A DNA stretch of 64,000 nucleotides from JBIICI01 sp044238935 (GTDB lineage Bacteria > Pseudomonadota > Alphaproteobacteria > Micavibrionales > Micavibrionaceae), in assembly GCA_044238935.1 (NCBI GenBank), contig JBIICI010000005.1, forward strand, positions 42,342 to 106,341, in the 5' to 3' direction. Positions 25,173-33,301 of the stretch are shown in pieces. A model generated the notes under the pieces. That model saw only the letters and a list, made by a program, of their open reading frames with translations. It was not told where the DNA came from and made no database searches. The first letter of the stretch is position 1; each line of letters starts with the position of its first letter. Made by a program: the position numbers and the translations under genes.

Positions 25173-26668
25173 ATGCAATGACATCAAACTTTAGGAAATC
25201 ATTTGAATTGAAAATCTTTGTGATCTTAGGACTCATGGCGTTGATGGATTATTTATTTTATCGTCATGGGTTAGGTTGGACGGTGGGAGCGTTTGGGATT
25301 TTGGTGACAAGCTTGATTGTGTTTTATAACCCATCCCTTTCGAAATCCCCTATGGGAAATATTGTGATTATTTTGACCTTAGGACAAGGCATTTTACAAA
25401 TTGAGAAAACCAGTCTCTTATCCTTTACGCTGATGTTTTTAGGCATAGTAACGCTTGCGGTCTTATCCCAAGGGGGATGGGGACATCACGCAGGACTTTG
25501 GGGTCGCAAGGTCTTATCCGCCTGTTTTCGTATTTTTTATCCATTGAACAAGGCCTTTTCAGGTTGGAAAACCTATCGCACAAAACGGATACCGCCAAAT
25601 CCCTTGAGCATGTTTGTGCGTGGGTGGTTTCTACCGATTATTTTCTTTTGCCTATTTTTAACCTTATTTAACTTTGCAAACCCGATTATTGCAGGATGGT
25701 TCTCACATTTTGACATCATGCATATCATAGACGGATTTTCATTAAGCCGAACAATATTCTGGGTTTTGGGGATAATGATTTTATTTTGTGTCATCCGCCC
25801 TAAGTTAAAACGCGCAAAATGTAAAAACCCCCCTTCCGAAAAAGCTATAAGCACGCAAAAAACAGGCGTTTTTGCATGGGCGTTTACCAAACAATCCATT
25901 ATGCGGTCTTTGGTAATTTTTAATCTGTTATTTGCGTTTCAAACAGGAATGGATCTCTATTATCTTTGGATCGTCAAGATTCTTCCCAAAGGCGTAACCT
26001 ATGCTGGCTATGCGCAACAAGGCGCCTATCCATTGATTTTTACAGCATTATTGGCGGCCTTTTTTGTTTTGGCATCTGAAAATGCAGGAGATAAAGTTTC
26101 AGAATCAAAACCCATTCGTATCTTGATCTATGCGTGGGTGGCACAGAATATTATGCTGGTTATCTCCTCCATTTACCGCACATGGCTTTATATTGAAATG
26201 TATGAATTAACCTATTTACGCGTGGCAGCATTGATTTGGATGGGGTTGGTTGCTGTTGGTTTGGGGGTGATTATTGCCCGCAGCATCCTGCGTCAATCCC
26301 ATATATGGTTGATTAACGTCAATGCACTGACATTATTGGCTGTTTTATATATCAGCAGCCTGATGAATATAGGGGGACTGATTGCGCGCTATAATGTTAT
26401 CAATTCTATGGAGTTTTCGGGCATAGCCTCCAATGATGATAACAAACCAATACTTGATCGTGCCTATATGAAGCGCATCGGCTCACCTGCCATTCCGGCG
26501 ATGATACAATTGATTGAGAAAGAAAAAATTGATGGAAAATCCCATGAAGCTGACAAGACAATTTTATTGCAGATGCGCGCGGATCTATCGGATAATATTG
26601 ACGATTGGCACCGCTGGACGTATAGTCAAGATCGTTTATGGCATGCTTTAGAAAGCAAAAAGAAATGA
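25169..26668 (+). CDS. DUF4173-family polytopic membrane protein
   Basis: A 499-residue inner-membrane protein. ATG 25169 (MNAMTSNFRKS) is preferred to an upstream TTG at 25109, since the extra residues are polar and a purine-rich site (AGAGAG) precedes the ATG. About ten or more hydrophobic segments are seen. The stretches VTYAGYAQQGAYPLIFTALLAAFFVL and ELTYLRVAALIWMG match the DUF4173 (DUF4153) pattern, and a soluble C-terminal tail of ~90 residues follows. It is translationally coupled (ATGA) to the response regulator downstream. I infer it is the output or sensor partner of the two-component system, as CreD is for CreBC. Confidence 0.75.
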   Translation: MNAMTSNFRKSFELKIFVILGLMALMDYLFYRHGLGWTVGAFGILVTSLIVFYNPSLSKSPMGNIVIILTLGQGILQIEKTSLLSFTLMFLGIVTLAVLSQGGWGHHAGLWGRKVLSACFRIFYPLNKAFSGWKTYRTKRIPPNPLSMFVRGWFLPIIFFCLFLTLFNFANPIIAGWFSHFDIMHIIDGFSLSRTIFWVLGIMILFCVIRPKLKRAKCKNPPSEKAISTQKTGVFAWAFTKQSIMRSLVIFNLLFAFQTGMDLYYLWIVKILPKGVTYAGYAQQGAYPLIFTALLAAFFVLASENAGDKVSESKPIRILIYAWVAQNIMLVISSIYRTWLYIEMYELTYLRVAALIWMGLVAVGLGVIIARSILRQSHIWLINVNALTLLAVLYISSLMNIGGLIARYNVINSMEFSGIASNDDNKPILDRAYMKRIGSPAIPAMIQLIEKEKIDGKSHEADKTILLQMRADLSDNIDDWHRWTYSQDRLWHALESKKK

Positions 26669-27354
26669 GTAAACAAATTCTAATCGCCGATGATGATCCG
26701 CATATTGTGGATGTCGTTACCTTTGCCCTTGAAAAAGCAGGTATGAAAACCAAATCTGTATTCGATGGGAAGGCTGTTTTACAGGCCTATGATCCGACGA
26801 TACACCATCTGATTATTTTGGATATTAATATGCCAGAAAAAGATGGGCTGGATGTGTGTCGTGAGATCAGAAAATATGCTGATGTGCCGATTCTGTTTTT
26901 ATCCTCACGGGATGAAGAAATTGATCGTATTATTGGCCTAGAGCTGGGGGCAGATGATTATATCACCAAGCCCTTTAGCCCGCGTGAATTGGTGGCACGC
27001 GTTAAAGTAATCCTAAAGCGTGCCTATCCCATAGAAACAATCCAACCGCAACAAGAGGCAGAAATTATCAAAGGCGACCTGAAAATTCAACCTGATAAAC
27101 ATTTAGCCTTTTGGAATCACCAAGCCCTTCACTTAACCGCAACGGAATTTTTGATTTTATATGGTATGGCAAAATATCCTGATCATGTTTTCAGCCGTGA
27201 TAAGATTATGGATATTGCTTATGATCCCAATATTCACGTCAGTGATCGCACCATTGATAGCCATATCCGCAACCTAAGACAGAAATTTGCCGACAAAGGC
27301 TGCCTTAATTTAATCCAAACGATTCATGGGGTGGGGTATAAATTATCCCTATGA
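26665..27354 (+). CDS. OmpR-family response regulator, CreB-like
   Basis: A 229-residue regulator. ATG 26665 overlaps the preceding TGA; the frame extends upstream but those residues fall inside the previous gene. The receiver domain has the acidic pair (ADDDP), phosphoacceptor Asp at ~53 (IILDINMPEKDG) and Lys in YITKPFSPREL. The winged-helix domain reads LTATEFLILYGMA, DRTIDSHIRNLRQKF and IHGVGYKL. Its stop overlaps the kinase start (ATGA). Similarity to CreB is inferred mainly from the kinase partner. Confidence 0.9.
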   Translation: MSKQILIADDDPHIVDVVTFALEKAGMKTKSVFDGKAVLQAYDPTIHHLIILDINMPEKDGLDVCREIRKYADVPILFLSSRDEEIDRIIGLELGADDYITKPFSPRELVARVKVILKRAYPIETIQPQQEAEIIKGDLKIQPDKHLAFWNHQALHLTATEFLILYGMAKYPDHVFSRDKIMDIAYDPNIHVSDRTIDSHIRNLRQKFADKGCLNLIQTIHGVGYKLSL

Positions 27355-28970
27355 ACCGCGCAACATCAGCAATCAAACTTAAATTTCGGCTGCGAACTAT
27401 TTTACTGAGCATTAATTTGACAGTTTTATTACTGCCCTTGGTGGGTATATTTTTCTTTCGCTTTTATGAAAACGCCCTTGTACGGCAAACAGAAACAGAA
27501 TTAATGATGCAATCTGCAGTGATTGCCTCATTCTATAAACATGAAATCATACCACAAAACCTTGATACCCCCTTTTCTAAAACATCAAAACTCAGCGCTG
27601 AATATTATACACCGATTTTGCCACAGATTGATTTATCCAAAAATCCTATTTTACCGCAAAGACCAGAAGGAATTTTCGACAAAGAAGCTGATCCAAGTGC
27701 GCTCGTTGTGGGTCAAAAACTAATACCGATCTTAGAAGATGCAAAAAGAACAACACTTTCTGGGGTGCGCGTCCTTGATTATCAAGGTGTCGTGATTGCA
27801 GGGAAGGAAGAAGTAGGCAAAAATCTTGCTCATATTCCTGAAATATCCACAGCCTTAAAGGGGGCTTATGCCAGCGTTATCCGCCAAAGAATATCTGATA
27901 ACCCTGTGCCTGCTATTGCATCCATCAGTCGTGGCACAAATATCCGAATTTTTACCGCCTTTCCTATCGTTCATAATGGGCGTGTTTTGGGCGTGGTCTA
28001 TATGTCGCGCACGCCTCAAAATATTTTGAAATATCTATATTCCGAAAAAGAAAAAATAGCACTGATTGGCTTGATTTTGCTGGTGCTTACCGCCACAATT
28101 GCCTTGGTGACATCGTATATGATTGTCCGTCCTATCCGTGTTTTGATCCAGCGTATCCATGATTTTGCCACGGGGGATAAGGATGCCTTTGTACGAATTA
28201 AATATTCCAACGTGTATGAGCTGGAAACATTAACACAATGCTTTGCTGATATGGCGACATCTCTTGATCAGCGTTCTGACTATATCAAAAACTTTGCAAC
28301 GCATGTTTCGCATGAATTTAAAACGCCCCTCACCTCCATTCACGGCGCGGCAGAAATTTTGGGCGATCATATGGATGATATGGATCACGCGCAAAAGCAA
28401 AAATTTATAACCAATATGATTGCAGATACAACACGCCTCAAAAATCTTGTAAATCGCTTATTGGAACTGGCGAAACTGGATAATCTAAGCCTCCCAAACG
28501 CACAGGCTGATCTGTATCCTGTCTTGATAGCATTAGAATCCCGTTACGAAGAAAAAGGATTACAGATTATGACTGAACCATTTGATCATAATCTGAGCCT
28601 GCCGATTGCCGCGGAGCATCTTGAAACACTCTTTATAAATTTATATGACAACGCCCATCAACATGGTGCAACAAGGATACACATATCGATTACACAGGAT
28701 TCCTATGAAACCTTTATTATTGTGGAAGATAATGGAGAAGGCATTTCACACGGCAACCAAGACAAAATCTTTAATCCTTTTTTTACGACAAAACGAAAAA
28801 CAGGCGGCACGGGTTTAGGGCTGGGGATTATTCAATCCATTCTAAACAACCATGGAGGCAAGATCAAATTGATCCCTAGTATATCTGGGGCTTGTTTTGA
28901 GATTTCAATCAGAAAAGGTGCTACAATTGATGGTGCGGACAATAAAAACTGGATCGTCCCGACTGGATAA
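27351..28970 (+). CDS. Sensor histidine kinase, CreC-like
   Basis: A 539-residue membrane kinase. One TM segment at ~20-37, a periplasmic sensor domain of ~200 residues, a second TM at ~233-257, HAMP (~258-310), then the dimerisation helix with the phosphorylated His in VSHEFKTPLTSIHGAAEIL (about H321), the N box LYDNAHQHGATR, G1 VEDNGEGIS and G2 GGTGLGLGI. The H-box context closely resembles CreC. The last 50 bases overlap the 3' end of mutM on the other strand, so the two transcripts run into each other. Confidence 0.9.
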   Translation: MNRATSAIKLKFRLRTILLSINLTVLLLPLVGIFFFRFYENALVRQTETELMMQSAVIASFYKHEIIPQNLDTPFSKTSKLSAEYYTPILPQIDLSKNPILPQRPEGIFDKEADPSALVVGQKLIPILEDAKRTTLSGVRVLDYQGVVIAGKEEVGKNLAHIPEISTALKGAYASVIRQRISDNPVPAIASISRGTNIRIFTAFPIVHNGRVLGVVYMSRTPQNILKYLYSEKEKIALIGLILLVLTATIALVTSYMIVRPIRVLIQRIHDFATGDKDAFVRIKYSNVYELETLTQCFADMATSLDQRSDYIKNFATHVSHEFKTPLTSIHGAAEILGDHMDDMDHAQKQKFITNMIADTTRLKNLVNRLLELAKLDNLSLPNAQADLYPVLIALESRYEEKGLQIMTEPFDHNLSLPIAAEHLETLFINLYDNAHQHGATRIHISITQDSYETFIIVEDNGEGISHGNQDKIFNPFFTTKRKTGGTGLGLGIIQSILNNHGGKIKLIPSISGACFEISIRKGATIDGADNKNWIVPTG

Positions 28971-29760
28971 TACGGATAATCACAGCATCTTGCGCTGGGC
29001 TGCAATGACGGCACAATTCCCCCGCGCGGTCATAGACATGGAAATCATGTTGGAAATACCCTCCATTCCCCTGTTGATCACGGAAATCGCGCAAGGTGCT
29101 GCCGCCACTGATTAAAGCACGTTGCAACACGTCTAAAATCGCGGTGTGCAAGGCATCCCATTCCAACTTTGTGACCCGTTGCGCGGGTCGAATGGGCGAT
29201 ATGGAGGCTTGATATAGCGCCTCACACGCATAAATATTGCCAATCCCTGCCACAATCGATTGATCCAATAAAAAATTCTTAATCGGCACGCGACTTTTGC
29301 TGGCTTTTTGAATCCAAATTTCAGGCGTCAAAGCAGGATCAAGCGCATCTATCCCCAAATTACGCGTGTATTTGATATAATCAGGATCATCTTTCCCCTC
29401 AAAAATACGCAAATCCCCAAAACGTCTGGGGTCATGAAAGACCAAAAATGCTCCTTTATCCAAACGCGCGATCAAATGATCATGCTTGCGTTTTTCATGG
29501 CTGGGGGTATCAATCATTTCAAACATCCCTGACATACCCAAATGCACCAGCAAAATATTGCTATTATTCAAATGGATAAAAATATATTTCCCCTGCCGCG
29601 TTACAGAATGCACCCCCTGCCCCACCAATCGCGTGCTAAAATCTGATTGTATGGGATAGCGTAAAGAGGGCGATAAATGGATAATCTCCCTCACCACCCC
29701 TCCTATTAAAATAGGGGAAACACGCCTTAAAACCGTTTCGACTTCAGGTAATTCGGGCAT
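28921..29760 (-). CDS. mutM: Formamidopyrimidine-DNA glycosylase
   Basis: Removes 8-oxoguanine and formamidopyrimidines, with lyase activity from the N-terminal Pro (MPELPEVETVLRR). The middle has GKYIFIHL, LVHLGMSGMF and DPRRFGDLR; the helix-two-turn-helix region reads DQSIVAGIGNIYACEALY. The C-terminal zinc finger is odd: CRHC, then 20 residues instead of about 16, then CPHHQ, so the fourth ligand is His in place of Cys. The length (279) is normal. The 3' end overlaps the kinase gene by 50 bases; the next gene upstream on the minus strand ends three bases before this ATG. Confidence 0.93.
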   Translation of the reverse strand: MPELPEVETVLRRVSPILIGGVVREIIHLSPSLRYPIQSDFSTRLVGQGVHSVTRQGKYIFIHLNNSNILLVHLGMSGMFEMIDTPSHEKRKHDHLIARLDKGAFLVFHDPRRFGDLRIFEGKDDPDYIKYTRNLGIDALDPALTPEIWIQKASKSRVPIKNFLLDQSIVAGIGNIYACEALYQASISPIRPAQRVTKLEWDALHTAILDVLQRALISGGSTLRDFRDQQGNGGYFQHDFHVYDRAGELCRHCSPAQDAVIIRIIQSGRSSFYCPHHQL

Positions 29761-29763
29761 ATT

Positions 29764-30438
29764 TTAAGGCTGTCCTTTTTGATAACGCTGCCATATCATT
29801 TGCGGCTGTTGTAAGGTGATAAATACAGGGTGTGCTACCGCATTTGGCGACATGGCATGCGCCGCCCGCTCATTCTCAGAGGGGACAGACCATATTAAAG
29901 ACTGCCCCTTTGGCGTCAAATGCACCCAAAATTGACCATAGGTCATAAATTGATACAGAGGCAACAATCCACGCGCATCGCGAATCTGAGGTGCAGGAAG
30001 GCTTGAATCAGGCTTTAGCAACACCACATCATTTTCAAAACGCATTTTCCCTGTGGAATATAGTCTTTTGTTCGGCTCATCTTTCAAAACCTGAATCAGT
30101 AAAAAATCATCTCCCTTGATCAACAGGCTGATATTCTGCCCTGCTTGTTGATAAATCCACAGCCCCTGTGCGCCTTTTTGAATAAGATCCGCTTGTTTTT
30201 GCCATGCGGCTTCTGTGGGTGTAAGCTCATCTGACGCATAAACGCGCACAGCAGGCGCATGATACAACGTCTTTTGCCCCATCATCACCGATATGATCAC
30301 CAAGATCAAAAATGCGCTTATCTTTAATCGTTTTCTATATTTTGGATCAGGGTGATTTTTTATGTGGATCACTATGCCCTGCCCCTTGATTAAGGCTTGA
30401 CGAAGTGATTGGGCTAAATTTAATATTCTATCTCTCAT
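29764..30438 (-). CDS. Hypothetical membrane-anchored protein
   Basis: 224 residues: a basic cytoplasmic N-terminus of ~40 residues (DPKYRKRLK), one TM segment (ISAFLILVIISVMMG) and a ~165-residue soluble part, probably periplasmic, with beta-rich text (NISLLIKGDDFLLIQVL, GQFWVHLTPKGQSLIW). I recognise no family. It directly precedes mutM on the same strand (three-base gap) and is divergent from thyA, with which its 5' end shares a short promoter gap. Confidence 0.65.
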   Translation of the reverse strand: MRDRILNLAQSLRQALIKGQGIVIHIKNHPDPKYRKRLKISAFLILVIISVMMGQKTLYHAPAVRVYASDELTPTEAAWQKQADLIQKGAQGLWIYQQAGQNISLLIKGDDFLLIQVLKDEPNKRLYSTGKMRFENDVVLLKPDSSLPAPQIRDARGLLPLYQFMTYGQFWVHLTPKGQSLIWSVPSENERAAHAMSPNAVAHPVFITLQQPQMIWQRYQKGQP

Positions 30439-30461
30439 ATCTTTTTATATATAGCGGTTTT

Positions 30462-31256
30462 ATGAAACAATATCACGATTTATTACAGCGCATTTTAACC
30501 GAAGGGGTCAAAAAGGAAGACCGCACAGGCACAGGAACATTGAGCGTTTTTGGTCATCAAATGCGCTTTAATCTATCCGATGGATTTCCTGTTTGTACCA
30601 CGAAAAAACTGCATTTAAAATCAATTATTCATGAATTATTGTGGTTTTTAAAGGGTGATACCAACATTACCTATTTAAAAGAAAACGGCGTGCGCATTTG
30701 GGATGAATGGGCAGATGAAGACGGGAATTTAGGGCGTGTCTATGGCTATCAATGGCGCAGCTGGCCGTCAGGCGATGGCGGCACAATTGATCAAATCAGC
30801 AATCTGATCCAACAAATCAAAAGCAACCCCGATTCGCGGCGCTTAATTGTATCCGCATGGAATGTGGCCGATATTGATCACATGGCTTTACCGCCCTGCC
30901 ATTGTTTATTTCAATTTTATGTGGCAAATGGCACATTATCTTGCCAGCTCTATCAACGCAGCGCCGATGTATTTTTGGGCGTGCCGTTTAATATTGCCTC
31001 CTACAGCCTGTTGACCTTAATGATCGCGCAAATTTGCGGCCTTAAAGCAGGGGATTTTATTCATACATTAGGGGATGCGCATTTATACAGCAATCATTTG
31101 GAACAAGCCCATCTGCAACTAAGCCGTGATTTCTATCCCCTGCCCTCTATGCGGATTAATCCTGATGTTTCATCGATTTTTGATTTTGTTTATGATGATT
31201 TTACGTTAGAAAATTATCAAGCCCACCCCCATATTAAGGCAGAAGTCGCCGTTTAA
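30462..31256 (+). CDS. thyA: Thymidylate synthase
   Basis: Methylates dUMP to dTMP using methylenetetrahydrofolate. ATG 30462 gives 264 residues, the same as E. coli ThyA; an upstream extension to 30405 overlaps the divergent gene and is not conserved. Motifs: EGVKKEDRTGTGTLSVFG, the WDEWADEDGNLGRVYGYQWR segment, the catalytic Cys in ALPPCHCLFQFYV, and the dUMP-binding QRSADVFLGVPFNIASY and HTLGDAHLYSNH. It is followed by folA after 20 bases, the normal pairing, because ThyA oxidises the folate that DHFR reduces. Confidence 0.97.
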   Translation: MKQYHDLLQRILTEGVKKEDRTGTGTLSVFGHQMRFNLSDGFPVCTTKKLHLKSIIHELLWFLKGDTNITYLKENGVRIWDEWADEDGNLGRVYGYQWRSWPSGDGGTIDQISNLIQQIKSNPDSRRLIVSAWNVADIDHMALPPCHCLFQFYVANGTLSCQLYQRSADVFLGVPFNIASYSLLTLMIAQICGLKAGDFIHTLGDAHLYSNHLEQAHLQLSRDFYPLPSMRINPDVSSIFDFVYDDFTLENYQAHPHIKAEVAV

Positions 31257-31276
31257 CAGAAAAGTATTCTATCGCT

Positions 31277-31777
31277 ATGCCAACCCCCATCATCAGCATC
31301 ATCGCCGCCACTGCAAAAAATGGTGTGATTGGTATGGACAATAAAATGCCGTGGCATGTGCCACAGGATTTACAGTATTTTAAACGCGTTACCATGGGAA
31401 AACCTATGATTATGGGGCGCAAGACCTTTGAGTCTTTACCCGGTATTTTAAAAGGCCGCCCCCATATCATCATCAGCCGCACAGATTATGACACGCAAGG
31501 GCGGGAAAATTTATACAGCGCCCACAATATAGAAGAGGCAATTTCCATTGCCGCAACCCTGAACCAAGAGGAAATTTTTATCGTTGGTGGGGCACAAATT
31601 TATGCACAATCAATGGATTTAGCCCATCGATTTTACAAAACAACTCTGCATATCACCCCAGAGGGCGACGCGTTCTTTCCTGAATATGATCCCTTACAAT
31701 GGCAATGCATCCAAACAGAAATGCATTTAGACGCCGAAACACCCCATCAATTCGATGTGTTTGAGAGGGTAAAATGA
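31277..31777 (+). CDS. folA: Dihydrofolate reductase
   Basis: Reduces dihydrofolate with NADPH. 166 residues with the usual landmarks: ISIIAATAKNGVIGMDNKMPWH, the active-site Asp in VPQDLQYFK, GKPMIMGRKTFESLPG, IIISR and the C-terminal IFIVGGAQIYAQ. It is the trimethoprim target. The TGA overlaps the next ATG (ATGA), coupling it to the LD-carboxypeptidase gene. Confidence 0.96.
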   Translation: MPTPIISIIAATAKNGVIGMDNKMPWHVPQDLQYFKRVTMGKPMIMGRKTFESLPGILKGRPHIIISRTDYDTQGRENLYSAHNIEEAISIAATLNQEEIFIVGGAQIYAQSMDLAHRFYKTTLHITPEGDAFFPEYDPLQWQCIQTEMHLDAETPHQFDVFERVK

Positions 31778-32706
31778 TGCCTTCATCCACAAATTTACAC
31801 AAACCCCGCCCTTTAAAAAAAGGCGGCACAATCGGCGTTTTTGCCCCGTCCAGCTATGTTGACAAAGACACAATATTAGACACAAAAAACAAAATTGAAA
31901 CAATGGGTTATAATGCAAAAATTCACCCACAAACTTATAAAAAAAATCACCAATCCGCAGGAACACATGATCAGAAAATACAGGCCTTTTACGATCTGTT
32001 ACACAACCCCGAAATTGATGCGATTATTGCCGCAGGGGGTGGAAATCGCGCCTTGCACTTGCTTGATCAAATTGACTTCCAAATCATTGCAGATAACCCA
32101 AAAATTATTATGGGTTTCAGTGATGTAACGGCACTTTTAAATGCATGCACAGCACATGCAAATATCATCACATTTCACGGCGCAACCTTTCCGCGCCTCT
32201 TAACAACCACAGGCACAGATTTTTGCTGGGATTTGTTGGCAGGCAAAACAGACCTATCCTATCCAATGGATCAAGGCAGAGTCCTCAAAGCAGGACAAGC
32301 ACAAGGGCGTTTGGTGGGAGGAAATCTATGCCTCTTCCATTATTTAGCCGGCACAAAAGACGCGCCTAATTTTGAAAATGCCCTGCTGTTTATCGAAGAT
32401 ATTCGCGAAGAAACCAGCCGCATTGACCGCATGATGTGCCATTTGCGCCGCACGGGATTTTTAAACCAAATTGGCGGCCTGATTTGTGGCAATTTCGCAC
32501 AGATTGAGGATACAGGTCGCCCCTTTGGCTTTACGCTGGATGATATTATCTTGGAACATACCGCCCATTTGGATATTCCCATTATTATGGACGCCCCCTT
32601 TGGTCATGCGGATATGCTCTATCCCTTTCCCATTGGGGGCATGGCAGAAATGCGTGCGAATAAGGATACAATCACCTTACGTCTATTGGAATCCCCTGTT
32701 GAATGA
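31774..32706 (+). CDS. ldcA: Muramoyltetrapeptide (LD-) carboxypeptidase, S66 family
   Basis: Cleaves the terminal D-Ala from the tetrapeptide of recycled murein. The 310-residue protein has the S66 start (KKGGTIGVFAPSS), the nucleophile Ser in MGFSDVTALLNAC, the Glu in LFIEDIREETSRIDRM and the His in DAPFGHADMLYPFPIGG, a complete Ser-Glu-His set. No signal peptide is visible, which fits a cytoplasmic recycling enzyme. It is translationally coupled to folA. Microcin-resistance (MccF) proteins share the fold, but the wall-peptide neighbours favour recycling. Confidence 0.88.
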   Translation: MMPSSTNLHKPRPLKKGGTIGVFAPSSYVDKDTILDTKNKIETMGYNAKIHPQTYKKNHQSAGTHDQKIQAFYDLLHNPEIDAIIAAGGGNRALHLLDQIDFQIIADNPKIIMGFSDVTALLNACTAHANIITFHGATFPRLLTTTGTDFCWDLLAGKTDLSYPMDQGRVLKAGQAQGRLVGGNLCLFHYLAGTKDAPNFENALLFIEDIREETSRIDRMMCHLRRTGFLNQIGGLICGNFAQIEDTGRPFGFTLDDIILEHTAHLDIPIIMDAPFGHADMLYPFPIGGMAEMRANKDTITLRLLESPVE

Positions 32707-32754
32707 TCCTGCGTTTATGCTATATTTAGAAATTATTTGAAAAGGGTTTATACC

Positions 32755-33297
32755 ATGCGGATTTTCTGGATACTCATCATTTTTTTGTGCCTATCACCCT
32801 ATAGCACAGCACAGGCGCAATATTTATTTGGCAATGATGACACCCCCGTCGAAAAAACAGCCCCATCAGAGCCAAGACCAGAAAATGGCATATGGTTTGT
32901 GCGCTGTGACCGTGACAACCCTGACCATCATAAAACATGTGAGATTTTCCAGCGCATTATCTACCAAGAAAGTGGTACACAATTTTTAGAATTTGCCGTC
33001 CATTACCCCAATCAATTCAGCGATCAAGCAGAAGCCGTGATCAACCTACCCTTGGGGGTTTGGGTGGAAAAAAGCGGCACAATTCAAATTGATCAACAAT
33101 CCAGCCTTCCCTTTAACGTTCGCTATTGCATCGCCAGCGGCTGCTTGGCCTTTGTGCCTTTATCATCGCAAGTGATCACCGATTTGAAACAGGGGCAAAA
33201 TTTAAAAGTATCCGTTCCTTTATTAAATGGTGATTTCCAAAAAGTTGACTTAGGGCTAAAAGGCTTTAAACGCACCATCAAAGAAATTGAGGAATAG
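32755..33297 (+). CDS. Invasion-associated locus B (IalB) family protein
   Basis: A 180-residue exported protein. ATG 32755 is preceded by AAAGGG and starts the signal peptide (MRIFWILIIFLCLSPYSTAQA); an upstream TTG adds six residues. The IalB pattern is clear: WFVRCD followed by a Cys (HHKTCEIFQ), INLPLGVWVEKSG, QIDQQ and the paired RYCIASGCLAF, giving cysteines for disulfides. The family is widespread in alphaproteobacteria; it was named from Bartonella, but most members are in non-pathogens and the role is unclear. Confidence 0.85.
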   Translation: MRIFWILIIFLCLSPYSTAQAQYLFGNDDTPVEKTAPSEPRPENGIWFVRCDRDNPDHHKTCEIFQRIIYQESGTQFLEFAVHYPNQFSDQAEAVINLPLGVWVEKSGTIQIDQQSSLPFNVRYCIASGCLAFVPLSSQVITDLKQGQNLKVSVPLLNGDFQKVDLGLKGFKRTIKEIEE

Positions 33298-33301
33298 AAC
33301 C

